Part shown: positions 1 through 8,262 of the stretch, one piece after another
How positions within the stretch are numbered: the first letter of the stretch is position 1
Layout: the number at the start of each line of letters is the position of its first letter
Source of the DNA: Promicromonospora sp. Populi
GTDB lineage: Bacteria; Actinomycetota; Actinomycetes; Actinomycetales; Cellulomonadaceae
DNA length: 64,000 bases
Reading direction: 5' to 3'
Assembly: GCF_041081105.1 (NCBI RefSeq)
Contig: NZ_CP163528.1
Location: 186,001 to 250,000 of the forward strand
Notes under the pieces: model-generated
Database searches by the model: none
Told to the model about the DNA's origin: nothing
Seen by the model: only the letters and a program-made list of their open reading frames with translations
Made by a program: the position numbers and the translations under genes

Positions 1-117
1 CAGCGCCGTCCGGACATGATCGCCGCGCTGGACGTGGCGAGCCTGGACAAGCACGACCTGGCGCTGCTCGGGGAGCTCGGTTGGGTGCCCGGCCCGGAGG
101 GCCTCGTGCGGGCCTGA
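1..117 (+). CDS. trmD: tRNA (guanine-N1-)-methyltransferase, C-terminal end (partial)
   Basis: Only the last 38 codons are present, open at the left edge of the window and ending with TGA at 115-117. The tail has an RRPD...LD..D...L.ELGW pattern, as at the C-terminus of actinobacterial TrmD, which methylates G37 of tRNAs using S-adenosylmethionine. The next gene is rplS, and trmD-rplS is a widely conserved pair, which is the main support. No catalytic residue lies in this fragment, so the call rests on tail similarity and context. Confidence 0.72.
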   Translation, partial: QRRPDMIAALDVASLDKHDLALLGELGWVPGPEGLVRA

Positions 118-172
118 TCTCGTACGGTCCAGGTCACACCCGCACGGGTCGTCGTCCCACCCGCATGTGTGG

Positions 173-342
173 CAAAATGAACCGTTGGTGCGTCGCCGGT
201 CAGGTCTCTGCCACAGGGGACGACCGGGGCGGGTTACCGCCCCCGACCGGGTCAAGCCGCACCACCCTTCACAACCTTCCGGGACTCTGCCGGCCGCCAG
301 GCCGCGTCAGAGCCCACGAGATTCGCGTCTGACCTGTGGCAG
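173..342 (+). promoter_or_regulatory. rplS promoter and structured leader
   Basis: CAAAAT at 173-178 is a plausible -10 box, with no good -35. The leader downstream contains CTGCCACAGG at 208-217, an exact reverse complement of CCTGTGGCAG at 333-342, which ends a few bases before the GGAG ribosome-binding site of rplS. This long-range 10-bp pairing would close the whole leader next to the start. L19 leader RNAs are known in other phyla; that this is one is inference. Confidence 0.4.
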
Positions 343-356
343 GCCCGGAGAGAACA

Positions 357-704
357 ATGCAGAAGCTCGACATGATCGACGCAGCCTCGCTGCGGTCCGA
401 CATCCCGGAGTTCCGTGCCGGTGACACCGTCAAGGTCAACGTCAAGGTCGTCGAGGGCAACCGCTCTCGTGTCCAGGCGTTCCAGGGCGTCGTGATCTCC
501 CGCCACGGCGGCGGGATCGGCGAGACGTTCGCCGTCCGCAAGGTCAGCTTCGGTGTCGGTGTGGAGCGTAAGTTCCCGCTGCACGCGCCGACCATCGAGT
601 CGATCGAGCTCGTCACCCGCGGTGACGTGCGCCGCGCGAAGCTCTACTACCTGCGCGAGCTCCGCGGCAAGAAGGCGAAGATCCGCGAGAAGCGCGAGAG
701 CTGA
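357..704 (+). CDS. rplS: 50S ribosomal protein L19
   Basis: Encodes a 115-residue protein of normal L19 length, a large-subunit protein at the interface with the 30S subunit. It has the typical start [13 protein letters not shown], the SH3-like core ([19 protein letters not shown], then FTVRK-like [21 protein letters not shown]) and a basic C-terminus ending [11 protein letters not shown]. The ATG at 357 is preceded by GGAG with good spacing; an in-frame GTG at 336 would add seven poorly conserved residues and lies inside the leader stem. It follows trmD after a 239-bp leader and is followed by a hairpin, so it ends that transcript. Confidence 0.96.
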   Translation: MQKLDMIDAASLRSDIPEFRAGDTVKVNVKVVEGNRSRVQAFQGVVISRHGGGIGETFAVRKVSFGVGVERKFPLHAPTIESIELVTRGDVRRAKLYYLRELRGKKAKIREKRES

Positions 705-729
705 GGCCTACGCCTCAACGCACTCGGAA

Positions 730-764
730 CCGGCCGTCATCCTCTGTTCGAGGGTGGCGGCCGG
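730..764 (+). terminator. Hairpin after rplS
   Basis: A 15-bp stem (730-744 with 750-764, loop TGTTC) that includes two G-U wobbles lies 26 bp after the rplS stop and before lepB. No T-run follows, as is usual in high-G+C actinobacterial hairpins. Confidence 0.5.
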
Positions 765-863
765 CGTCGTACCTGCCCAGGTCTGTGCGGATTTCCGACA
801 GGGTCGGTGTGTGATCGCGAGGCCATTTCGCCGCTGGCGCTCCGAGGTGACAGAGTTACCCCC

Positions 864-1682
864 GTGACGAGTTTTGACCGGGTGGTTCCGCCCACCCCTA
901 TCGATGGGACGCCCTTGAGCGCAGCAGATCCGTGGGCCGGCAGCGGGGAGCATCGTCGAAGCGGGGCGGCGCACGGTCGGGAGCCGAGAAAGCAGCAGTC
1001 AGGCATGTTCTCGATGCTCAAAGAGGTCGGCATCATCGTGATCAGCGCGCTGGTCCTCTCGTGGCTGATCAAGACGCTGCTCGTGCAGCCGTTCTACATC
1101 CCGAGCGCCTCCATGGAGGACACCCTCACGCAGGGTGACCGCGTGATGGCGTCGCGCCTGACGCCCGGCCCGTTCGACCTGGAGCACGGGGACATCGTCG
1201 TCTTCGTGGACCCGGGCGACTGGCTGCCGCCGTACGTGCCGCCGGAGCGTGGGCCGGTCGGCGATGCCGCGGTGTCGTTCCTGACCACCGTGGGCCTGCT
1301 GCCGCAGGACACGGGCGACCACCTCATCAAGCGCCTGATCGGCCTGCCCGGCGACACGGTCGTGTGCTGTGACGCCGAGGGGCGGGTGTCGGTGAACGGC
1401 ACGCCGATCGACGAGTCGTACATCAAGCCGGGGTCGATCCCGAGCCAGGACCCGTTCGACGTCACCGTGCCCGACGGCATGCTCTGGGTGATGGGCGACA
1501 ACCGCCAGGACTCCATGGACTCGCGGTACAACCGCAGCAAGCCGGGCGGCGGGTTCGTGCCGGTCGACAACGTGGTGGGGACGGCGTTCGCCACCGTGTG
1601 GCCGCTGGACCGCCTGAATTGGCACAGCCGCCCGAACGACGTCTTCGCGGGTGTCCCCGACGCACCTCCCGCGGGGCAGTAG
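864..1682 (+). CDS. lepB: Type I signal peptidase
   Basis: Membrane serine protease that removes signal peptides from exported proteins. From GTG 864 it is 272 residues. A hydrophobic anchor (VGIIVISALVLSWLIKTLLV) is followed by the box B segment YIPSASMEDTL with nucleophile Ser83. The catalytic Lys156 lies in LIKRLIGLPGDTV, and the late GDNRQDSMDSR box is present. A region around residues 115-150 is an insertion typical of actinobacterial enzymes. The start is uncertain: GTG 807, GTG 864 and TTG 915 are all in frame, and the N-terminal tail is unconserved. It follows the L19 hairpin and leads rnhB by 3 bp, so lepB-rnhB are likely cotranscribed. Confidence 0.93.
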   Translation: MTSFDRVVPPTPIDGTPLSAADPWAGSGEHRRSGAAHGREPRKQQSGMFSMLKEVGIIVISALVLSWLIKTLLVQPFYIPSASMEDTLTQGDRVMASRLTPGPFDLEHGDIVVFVDPGDWLPPYVPPERGPVGDAAVSFLTTVGLLPQDTGDHLIKRLIGLPGDTVVCCDAEGRVSVNGTPIDESYIKPGSIPSQDPFDVTVPDGMLWVMGDNRQDSMDSRYNRSKPGGGFVPVDNVVGTAFATVWPLDRLNWHSRPNDVFAGVPDAPPAGQ

Positions 1683-1685
1683 GCC

Positions 1686-2378
1686 GTGCGCGCGGTACCC
1701 ACGCTGCGTCAGGAGCGGGCGCTCCTCGCCTCCGGCGCCCGCCTCGTCGCGGGGATGGACGAGGTGGGGCGCGGGGCCCTCGCGGGCCCCGTGAGCGTGG
1801 GCGTCGTGGTGGTCGACGCCGCGACGCGCACCGGGCCGAAGGGTGTCGCCGACTCGAAGCTGCTGACGCCGGCCGCGCGCGAGGCGATCGCGCCCGCCGT
1901 GCGGCGCTGGGCGGTGGCCTGGGGTGTGGGGCACGCAGGCCCGGCCGAGATCGACGAGCACGGCATCATCGCCGCGCTCCGGATGGCCGGACGGCGCGCG
2001 CTCGCCCAGGTGCGGCTCGTGTGCGGTGACGTCGACGTCGTTGTGCTGGACGGCAAGCACAACTGGCTCTCGACCCCGTCGCTCGACCTGTTCGCGGCCG
2101 CGGACGCCACTCCCGCCGAGATGGGACCCGAACCCGCCGTGCGGACGCTGATCAAGGCGGACATGACCTGTACGTCGGTGGCCGCGGCCAGCGTGCTGGC
2201 CAAGGTGGAGCGCGACGGGATCCTCGTCGAGCTGGCGCAGCGGCACCCCGAGTACGCGTGGGACCAGAACAAGGGCTACAGCGCGAAGGCGCACATGGAC
2301 GCCCTCGGGCTGCACGGGCCGACACCACAGCACCGCAGATCCTGGAACCTGCCCGGAACTGCCGCGTCGGTGGGATGA
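1686..2378 (+). CDS. rnhB: Ribonuclease HII
   Basis: A 230-residue enzyme that cleaves the RNA strand of RNA/DNA hybrids and removes single ribonucleotides from DNA. The catalytic DEVGRG motif (Asp25, Glu26) is followed by the conserved DSKLL segment, LDG (Asp122) and a [25 protein letters not shown] block containing Asp159, which together give the four-acid active site. The GTG start is 3 bp after lepB, implying translational coupling. Length and motif order match the family. Confidence 0.95.
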   Translation: MRAVPTLRQERALLASGARLVAGMDEVGRGALAGPVSVGVVVVDAATRTGPKGVADSKLLTPAAREAIAPAVRRWAVAWGVGHAGPAEIDEHGIIAALRMAGRRALAQVRLVCGDVDVVVLDGKHNWLSTPSLDLFAAADATPAEMGPEPAVRTLIKADMTCTSVAAASVLAKVERDGILVELAQRHPEYAWDQNKGYSAKAHMDALGLHGPTPQHRRSWNLPGTAASVG

Positions 2379-2385
2379 TGTCGTC

Positions 2386-2685
2386 GTGAGCGCCGAAGAC
2401 CTCGAGAACTATGAGACGGAGATGGAGCTCGCGCTCTATCGCGAGTACCGCGACGTGGTGGGCCTGTTTTCCTATGTGGTGGAGACCGAACGCCGGTTCT
2501 ACCTGGCCAACCAGGTGGACCTGCAGGTCCGGTCCGCCGCGGGCGAGGTGTACTTCGAGCTGCGGCTCGGCGACGCCTGGGTGTGGGACGTCTACCGGTC
2601 GGCGCGCTTCGTGAAGTCGGTGCGCGTGGTGACGTTCAAGGACGTGAACGTCGAGGAGCTGGCTAAGGCCGAGCTGGCGCTCTGA
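2386..2685 (+). CDS. DUF2469 family protein
   Basis: A 99-residue protein of the actinobacteria-specific DUF2469 family. The start MSAEDLENYETEMELALYRE and the WVWDVYRSARFVKSVRVVTF block are characteristic. Its function is unknown. It sits between rnhB and yraN, its usual place in actinobacterial genomes. The GTG at 2386 is 7 bp after the rnhB stop. No transmembrane segment is visible; many aromatic and acidic residues suggest a small globular cytoplasmic protein. Confidence 0.93.
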   Translation: MSAEDLENYETEMELALYREYRDVVGLFSYVVETERRFYLANQVDLQVRSAAGEVYFELRLGDAWVWDVYRSARFVKSVRVVTFKDVNVEELAKAELAL

Positions 2686-2807
2686 AACTTTTCGGAGGCC
2701 AGCACAGACCTCCGTGACGAGACCCCAACGCTTCGAGCGGAACGCCGAGCCTGTGGATCGTCGATCTGTGCACAGGTGACCCCGCGTGCGCCGTCGGACC
2801 CTCCTGT

Positions 2808-2827
2808 CGTGACCAAGGCTGGTCACG
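2808..2827 (+). promoter_or_regulatory. Hairpin touching the yraN ribosome-binding site
   Basis: CGTGACC at 2808-2814 and GGTCACG at 2821-2827 form a perfect 7-bp stem with a 6-nt loop, ending at the first base of the GGAGG at 2827-2831 that serves yraN. The 154-bp gap before yraN also holds a 6-bp GC hairpin at 2693-2714, a possible terminator for the upstream gene. A regulatory role is inference. Confidence 0.3.
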
Positions 2828-2839
2828 GAGGTGGACGCG

Positions 2840-3271
2840 ATGGCGAAGAAAGACGGCGTGGGCCGGTACGGCGAGCGGGTGGCGCTGCGGCACGTGGAGG
2901 AACGCGGCTGGTCGGTGCTCGACACCAACTGGCGCGGCAAGGACGGGGAGCTCGACATCGTCGCCCTCGACGGCGACGTGCTCGTGGTGGTCGAGGTCAA
3001 GACTCGGTCCGGGGTGGGCTTCGGGCATCCCGCGGAGGCGGTCACGCCTCGCAAGCTGGCGCGCATCAAGCGGCTGACGGGGCAGTGGCTCACCGCGTTC
3101 CGGGACGGGCTCGCCACGGCCCGGCTGCACGAGGAGGCGATGCCGGGCAGCCCGGTGCCGCTGCTGCCGGACGTGCGCACCCGCTTCGGCGCCATCCGGA
3201 TCGACGTGGTGGCCGTGACCCTGCCGCGGCAGGGGCGAGCCGTCGTCGAGCACCTCGAGTCGGTGGCCTGA
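2840..3271 (+). CDS. YraN/UPF0102 family nuclease-like protein
   Basis: A 143-residue protein with a PD-(D/E)XK nuclease fold. GELDIVALDGD (Glu37, Asp39) followed by VVVEVKTRS (Glu52, Lys54) gives the metal-binding and catalytic set, and GRYGERVA near the N-terminus is also conserved. The family is linked to Holliday-junction or DNA processing, but its reaction is not established. ATG 2840 has GGAGG nine bases upstream; GTG 2831 overlaps that site and is less likely. Its stop shares one base with the comM start, so yraN-comM-dprA form a tightly coupled set. Confidence 0.92.
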   Translation: MAKKDGVGRYGERVALRHVEERGWSVLDTNWRGKDGELDIVALDGDVLVVVEVKTRSGVGFGHPAEAVTPRKLARIKRLTGQWLTAFRDGLATARLHEEAMPGSPVPLLPDVRTRFGAIRIDVVAVTLPRQGRAVVEHLESVA

Positions 3272-4818
3272 TGGGTACGGCGACCACGCGGGCGGTATCG
3301 CTCGTCGGGATGCAGGGGCACGTGGTGGAGGTGCAGGCACACCTCGCGGCGTCGGTCCCGGGGTTCTCGCTGGTGGGGCTGCCCGACGCCGCCCTGAGCG
3401 AGTCGCGGGACCGGGTGCGGGCCGCGGTGACCTCTACGGGGCTGCAGTGGCCGGTCAAGAAGATCACGGTGAACCTGTCGCCCGCGTCGCTGCGCAAGCA
3501 GGGCAGCGCCTACGACCTGGCGATCGCCGTGGCGATCCTGGCGGGCGCCGAAGGGCCGTCGTCCGCCGGGCTGAGCCGGACCGGCCTCGACCGGATGGTG
3601 CACCTGGGTGAGCTTGGGCTCGACGGGCGGCTCCAGCCGGTGCGCGGGGTGCTGCCGAGCGTGGCAGCGGCGGTCGACGCGGGATACCCGGACGTCGTCG
3701 TGGCGGCCGGGGACCTCGACGAGGCGCGGCTGGTCCCCGGGGCGCGGGTGGTCGGTGCGGCGAGCCTGGCAGAGGTCGTGGCCCTGCACGGCGGGCCGCC
3801 CGAGCTGGTGCGGGACGTGGTGACCGTCCGGCCGGCCCGGCCAGCCCTGCCCGCGCGCCAGCCGGGCGACCTGGCCGACGTGATCGGCCAGGAGCGTCCG
3901 CGGGCCGCCCTGGAGGTCGCGGCCGCGGGCGGCCACCACCTGCTCCTGGTCGGCCCACCGGGCGCGGGCAAGACGATGCTGGCCTCGCGCCTGCCGGGGA
4001 TCCTTCCCGACCTCACCGACCGGGAGGCCGTCGAGGTCACCGCCGTGCACTCTGTGGCGGGCACGTTCGACCCGGGCGGAGGACTGATCCGCAGGCCCCC
4101 GTTCGAGGACCCGCACCACACGGCCACGCAGGCGGCGGTGGTCGGGGGCGGGTCCGGCGTACCGCGCCCAGGGGCGGTGTCGCGGGCGCACCGGGGCGTG
4201 CTCTTTCTGGACGAAGCGCCAGAGTTCGGGAGCAAGGTGCTGGAGACGCTGCGCCAGCCGCTGGAGCAGGGCGAGCTGGTGATCCACCGGTCGGGCGGCG
4301 CGGCGCGCTATCCCGCCCGGTTCCAGCTCGTCCTCGCGGCCAACCCGTGCCCGTGCGGGCTGGCGATCGGCAAGGGGCTGGAGTGCACGTGCTCGCCAGC
4401 GCTGCGCCGCCGCTACTTCGCACGGCTGTCCGGCCCGCTGCTGGACCGGGTGGACGTGCAGGTCGAGGTGCAGCCCGTCGACCGGGTCGAGCGGGCGGAG
4501 GGCACCTCGGAGCCGACCTCGTCGGTGGCGGCCCGGGTCCTGGTCGCGCGCGAGGCTGCGCGGGCCCGGCTGACCGACACGCCCTGGTCCACCAACGCGG
4601 AGATGCCGGGGCGGTTCCTGCGGGACCTGCTCAGACCGCATCCCGGCCTGCTGGGTCCCATCGAGCGGGCGATGACCGAGGGCAGGCTCAGCCTGCGTGG
4701 GGTGGACCGCGTGCTGCGGATGGCCTGGACCCTTGCCGATCTCGCAGGGCGCGTCGCGCCCACCGCGTCCGACGTCGGGAACGCGCTGTTGCTGCGCACG
4801 GGAGGCGACCATGGCTGA
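3271..4818 (+). CDS. comM: YifB/ComM family Mg-chelatase-like AAA+ ATPase
   Basis: A 515-residue protein with the YifB layout. An N-terminal Lon-like S5 domain-2 fold (TRAVSLVGMQGHVVEVQAH) is followed by a Mg-chelatase AAA+ module with Walker A GPPGAGKT near residue 228, Walker B LFLDEAPEF and the ANPCPCG loop. ComM is a helicase that promotes branch migration during recombination of incoming DNA. ATG 3271 overlaps the yraN stop by one base, and the end overlaps dprA by 8 bp. Neighbouring DprA supports a role in DNA uptake or recombination. Confidence 0.94.
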   Translation: MGTATTRAVSLVGMQGHVVEVQAHLAASVPGFSLVGLPDAALSESRDRVRAAVTSTGLQWPVKKITVNLSPASLRKQGSAYDLAIAVAILAGAEGPSSAGLSRTGLDRMVHLGELGLDGRLQPVRGVLPSVAAAVDAGYPDVVVAAGDLDEARLVPGARVVGAASLAEVVALHGGPPELVRDVVTVRPARPALPARQPGDLADVIGQERPRAALEVAAAGGHHLLLVGPPGAGKTMLASRLPGILPDLTDREAVEVTAVHSVAGTFDPGGGLIRRPPFEDPHHTATQAAVVGGGSGVPRPGAVSRAHRGVLFLDEAPEFGSKVLETLRQPLEQGELVIHRSGGAARYPARFQLVLAANPCPCGLAIGKGLECTCSPALRRRYFARLSGPLLDRVDVQVEVQPVDRVERAEGTSEPTSSVAARVLVAREAARARLTDTPWSTNAEMPGRFLRDLLRPHPGLLGPIERAMTEGRLSLRGVDRVLRMAWTLADLAGRVAPTASDVGNALLLRTGGDHG

Positions 4819-6121
4819 ACCGCTCTTCGAGCTGCCGCGCACCGAGCTGCGGTTCGACGTCGCCGACGCGGTGTTGGCACGCGCCGCCTGGAGCCGGATC
4901 GCCGAGCCGGGCGACCCTGTGGCTGGCGCCCTGGTGGGGCATCTCGGCCCCGCCGGCGCGCTCGACTGGCTGGTCGACGCCGCCCGGGCGCCAGAGCGGG
5001 CCGGAGCCACGCTCCGGCGGATCGGTGGCGGTGGTCTGGTAACCGGGGGTCCTGGGCCTGGTGCCGGTGGGGCTTCGGGTGGCCGGGCCGATGCGCCCGG
5101 GCGCTTGCTCGGGCCCGTCACCGAGGGCCCGCAGGTGGCCGGGACACGCGCGGCCGGGCTGGTAGTGGCCGCCGTGCGGCGCTGGGCGCCCCGGCTCGAC
5201 CGGCTCGACCCCGAGGGCGAGCTGGCGGTGCTGGGCCGGTACGGCGGCACGTTCCTCACCCCGGACGACCCTCGCTGGCCGACGACGTTCGCCGACCTCG
5301 GCGTTCTCGCGCCGCTGTCCTTGTGGGTGCGTGGTGACCCCGACCTGGCCCGGCTGGCGGCGCGCTCGGTGTCGCTGGTGGGCTCGCGCGCCTGCACCGA
5401 CTACGGCGTGCGCGTGACGCGCGCGCTGGCGTGCGGCCTGGCCGACCGTGGGTTCACGGTGGTCTCCGGGGGCGCCAACGGCATCGACGCGGAGGCGCAC
5501 CGTGGTGCGCTGGTCTCGGGATCGCCCACCCTGGCGTTCCTCGCGGGCGGCGTCGACCGGCTCTACCCCGCGAGCAACACTGACCTCCTGTTGCGGGCCA
5601 TCGAGCAGGGTGCGGTGGTGAGCGAGGTGCCGCCCGGGTCGGTGCCGGGCAAGCAGCGGTTCCTCAAGCGAAACCGGCTGATCGCGGCGTTCACGTCGGG
5701 CACGGTCGTGGTCGAGGCCGCGGTGCGGTCGGGGGCGCTGTCCACGGCGAACCACGCGGCGTCGCTGCTGCGCCCGCTGGGCGCCGTGCCGGGCCCGGTC
5801 ACGTCGATGGCGTCGGCCGGCTGCCACGAGCTGCTCCGGCGCGGCGCTGCCATCTGCGTCACGGATGCCGCCGAGGCCGCCGAGCTGGTCGGCGACCTCG
5901 GCGAGACCGCACCGCGGCGGCAGGGCGAGACCCGGGCCGAGGACGACCTCGACGCGGCGGGCAAGGCGGTGCTCGACGCCCTGCCCGCACGGAAGCCGGC
6001 GCACGAGCACTCGATAGCCCGAGCGGCGGGACTAGCGCTCGGCGACACGACCGGGGCGCTGGGGCTGCTGGAGCTGATGGGCCTGGCCGAGCAGCGGGAC
6101 GGAGGGTGGCGCAGGCGATGA
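4811..6121 (+). CDS. dprA: DNA-processing protein DprA
   Basis: A 436-residue protein. The Rossmann-like DprA core starts near residue 187 (SLVGSRACTDYGVRVTRALA) and contains VSGGANGIDAEAHRGAL and the GGVDRLYPASN motif. DprA binds single-stranded DNA and loads RecA. A low-complexity Gly/Pro/Ala insert lies near residues 75-95, and a small winged-helix-like end (around HEHSIARAAGLALGDTTGAL) completes it. The ATG lies inside the last 8 bp of comM. The start was chosen because MAEPLFELPRTEL leads directly into the conserved N-terminal domain. A long inverted repeat ends the transcript. Confidence 0.94.
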   Translation: MAEPLFELPRTELRFDVADAVLARAAWSRIAEPGDPVAGALVGHLGPAGALDWLVDAARAPERAGATLRRIGGGGLVTGGPGPGAGGASGGRADAPGRLLGPVTEGPQVAGTRAAGLVVAAVRRWAPRLDRLDPEGELAVLGRYGGTFLTPDDPRWPTTFADLGVLAPLSLWVRGDPDLARLAARSVSLVGSRACTDYGVRVTRALACGLADRGFTVVSGGANGIDAEAHRGALVSGSPTLAFLAGGVDRLYPASNTDLLLRAIEQGAVVSEVPPGSVPGKQRFLKRNRLIAAFTSGTVVVEAAVRSGALSTANHAASLLRPLGAVPGPVTSMASAGCHELLRRGAAICVTDAAEAAELVGDLGETAPRRQGETRAEDDLDAAGKAVLDALPARKPAHEHSIARAAGLALGDTTGALGLLELMGLAEQRDGGWRRR

Positions 6122-6148
6122 ACCGGGGGCGACCCGGCCCGACGCGAC

Positions 6149-6204
6149 CTGACCAGGTCGGGTGGGTCGGGCCGGGCGGGGTCGAGTGGGTCCGACCTGG
6201 TCAG
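6149..6204. terminator. Bidirectional terminator-like inverted repeat between dprA and the oxidoreductase gene
   Basis: CTGACCAGGTCGG at 6149-6161 is the exact reverse complement of CCGACCTGGTCAG at 6192-6204. The two arms flank a G-rich 30-nt spacer, and the right arm includes the stop codon of the minus-strand gene. The position between convergent genes suggests a shared terminator. Confidence 0.5.
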
Positions 6205-7157
6205 CGCGTGGGGTCGAGCAGGAGCTTGCCCACGGTCCCGCGCGAGCGCAGCGCCTCGTGCGCGTCCCGGGCGTCGGCGAGCGCGTACTCGCCGCCCGCG
6301 ACGGCACGGATCTCGCCACGCCCGGCCAGCTCGAACAGCTCCGTCAGCGCGGTGCCGTAGATGTTCCCGGGCAGGCGGAACACGTGCGGCAGCCACATGC
6401 CGGCGACGGTGGTGCTGTGGCCCAGCAGGTTGCGCAGCTCGATGGCCTTGGGCTGCGTGCGCCCCGCCATGCCGTAGAAGACGAGGCGGCCGAACGGCGC
6501 TAGGGCCGCGATGCTCTGGTCGGTGGTGGTCCCGCCGACCATGTCGAGCACGATGTCGACGCGGCGCCCGTTGGCGTCGATGAGGGTCGTCGTCATGTCG
6601 TCGGCACGAGAGTCCACGGCGACGTCGGCCCCGAGCCGGAGGGCCAGGGCGCGCTTGTCGTCGGTGCTCGCCGTCGCGACCACCCGACCGGCGCCCCACG
6701 CCTTGGCGAGCTGCACGGCGATGGTGCCGACGCCGCCCGCGGCGGCGTGCACCACCACGGACTCCCCGGGTTCGAGGTGGGCGTTCTTGCGGAGCATGAT
6801 CCAGGCGGTCGCACCCTGCACCAGCATCGACAGGGCGGTGAGGTCGTCGACGCCGTCCGGCACGGGGAACGTCATGGCCTCGTCGGTGACGGCGCGCTCG
6901 GCGTATCCGCCCCCGCCGGTAAGCAGCGCGGCGACCCGCGTGCCGTCCTGCGTGCGGCCGATCACCTCGGAGCCCGGGACGAACGGCAGCTTGGTCGGCG
7001 TCTGGTAGGAGTTCTCCACCTGATGGGTGTCGGCGTAGTTCACACCGATGCGCGTGACGTCGATGAGCACCTGCCCGGGCCCTACGGTCGGCTCGGGTAC
7101 CTCGACGGACTTGAGCATCTCGGGTCCGCCGAACTCGGTCACCTGTACAGCACGCAT
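6201..7157 (-). CDS. Zinc-binding-type alcohol dehydrogenase / quinone oxidoreductase (QOR family)
   Basis: A 318-residue medium-chain dehydrogenase/reductase of the zeta-crystallin type, predicted to reduce quinones or enones with NADPH. The N-terminal GroES-like domain starts MRAVQVTEFGGPEML; the nucleotide-binding loop is VVHAAAGGVGTIAVQLAKAWGA. The structural and catalytic zinc cysteines of classical alcohol dehydrogenases are absent, as expected for QOR. AGGAGG precedes the ATG. The promoter side carries two palindromes that could be repressor sites. The physiological substrate cannot be read from sequence. Confidence 0.88.
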   Translation of the reverse strand: MRAVQVTEFGGPEMLKSVEVPEPTVGPGQVLIDVTRIGVNYADTHQVENSYQTPTKLPFVPGSEVIGRTQDGTRVAALLTGGGGYAERAVTDEAMTFPVPDGVDDLTALSMLVQGATAWIMLRKNAHLEPGESVVVHAAAGGVGTIAVQLAKAWGAGRVVATASTDDKRALALRLGADVAVDSRADDMTTTLIDANGRRVDIVLDMVGGTTTDQSIAALAPFGRLVFYGMAGRTQPKAIELRNLLGHSTTVAGMWLPHVFRLPGNIYGTALTELFELAGRGEIRAVAGGEYALADARDAHEALRSRGTVGKLLLDPTR

Positions 7158-7183
7158 CTTGTGGTCCTCCTACGGCTCGTCTT

Positions 7184-7227
7184 GACCAGCTGGTCCGGTC
7201 CGCCATCCTGGCATACCGACCGGTCGG
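7184..7227 (-). promoter_or_regulatory. Two palindromic candidate operators upstream of the QOR gene
   Basis: GACCAGCTGGTC (7184-7195) and CCGACCGGTCGG (7216-7227) are both perfect 12-bp palindromes, in the 131-bp gap between the minus-strand oxidoreductase and xerC. Such sites resemble TetR-type operators, but no regulator gene is adjacent. Binding is inference. Confidence 0.4.
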
Positions 7228-7288
7228 AACGAAACCTCGGCGGCGCGCCTTCTCCGTCCTGCGGCGAGCGAGCTGCACACTGGAAAAC

Positions 7289-8242
7289 GTGGACCTTACC
7301 GACCTGTCCGGCCTACCTCGGCTACCCGAGCACCAGTCCGACGCCGTGTCCCGGTTCGCCAGCTACCTCGACGCGCAGCGCGGGCACTCCGCCCATACGC
7401 GGCGCGCCTATGTGGCGGACGTGACCGACCTGCTCCGGTTCGCGATGCGGCACGGCAGCACACGGCTCGACGCTATCGACCTCACCCTGCTGCGCGGTTG
7501 GCTCGCGTCGCAGTCGGAGCGCGGGCTCGCGCGCTCCACGCTCGCGCGCCGGGGCGCCTCCGCCCGCGCGTTCCTGCGCTGGGCGCACCGCACGGGGCTG
7601 GTGCCCGTGGACCCGTCGGCCCGCCTCGCGAGCCCCAAGGTGCCCCGCACCCTGCCCACAGTGCTCGACGTCGACGCCGCCGGTCGGCTGCTCGACGGGG
7701 CGCGAGCCGCCGCGGACGACGCCGACGAGGCGACGCGGCCGGCGGCCCTGCGGTCGTGGGTCGCCGCGGAGCTGCTGTACGGCGCCGGGATCCGCGTGGG
7801 TGAGCTGGTGTCCGTCGACGTCGGGCACGTGGACTCCCGGGACCGGCTCGTGCGGGTGCTCGGCAAGGGCGGCAAGGAACGCGTGGTGCCGTTCGGCATC
7901 CCGGCTGCGCGATCAGTGGAGGCCTGGCTGACCGACGGCCGGCCCGCCCTGGTGACCGCCACCACCGGTGACGCCCTGCTCGTGGGGGAGCGCGGCGGCC
8001 GCTGGGGCCAGCGCCAGGTGCGCGAGGCCGTGCACCGGCTCGCGGCCCAGGCCGGGGTGGACGACATCGCTCCCCACGCGCTCCGGCACTCCGCCGCCAC
8101 GCACCTGCTGCAGGGCGGATCCGACCTGCGTGCCGTCCAGGAGGTGCTGGGCCACGCCAACCTGGCGACCACCCAGCGCTACACCCACGTCGACGCCGAG
8201 CGCCTACGCACGGTCTACGCCCAGGCGTTCCCGCGCGCCTGA
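7289..8242 (+). CDS. xerC: Tyrosine recombinase XerC
   Basis: A 317-residue site-specific recombinase that resolves chromosome dimers at dif together with XerD. The N-terminal SAM-like DNA-binding domain (SRFASYLDAQRGHSAHTRRAY) precedes the catalytic domain with Arg169 (GAGIRVGEL), Lys193 (LGKGGKERVVP), HALRH (His263, Arg266), His289 and nucleophile Tyr298 (TTQRYTHV). All six expected residues are present. The position before rpsB and an M23 peptidase gene is the conserved actinobacterial location of XerC, which argues against a phage or transposon integrase. Confidence 0.94.
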   Translation: MDLTDLSGLPRLPEHQSDAVSRFASYLDAQRGHSAHTRRAYVADVTDLLRFAMRHGSTRLDAIDLTLLRGWLASQSERGLARSTLARRGASARAFLRWAHRTGLVPVDPSARLASPKVPRTLPTVLDVDAAGRLLDGARAAADDADEATRPAALRSWVAAELLYGAGIRVGELVSVDVGHVDSRDRLVRVLGKGGKERVVPFGIPAARSVEAWLTDGRPALVTATTGDALLVGERGGRWGQRQVREAVHRLAAQAGVDDIAPHALRHSAATHLLQGGSDLRAVQEVLGHANLATTQRYTHVDAERLRTVYAQAFPRA

Positions 8243-8262
8243 GCGCTCCCATCCGCAGGGCG

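Noticed and set aside
1598..2029. Arg/Gly-rich frame within rnhB
   Set aside because: Shadow of lepB/rnhB with no plausible fold.
2750..2776. DnaA-box-like TGTGGAT and CTGTGCACAG near yraN, suggesting a replication origin
   Set aside because: Only one or two weak boxes and no origin genes (dnaA, dnaN) nearby.
2152..5397. Very long open frame on the minus strand across rnhB to dprA
   Set aside because: It is antisense to six well-supported genes, has no motif or RBS and is explained by high G+C suppressing stops.
7289..8242. XerC as a phage or transposon integrase marking an island
   Set aside because: Gene order (dprA-xerC-M23-rpsB) is housekeeping, and no attachment-site duplication was seen.
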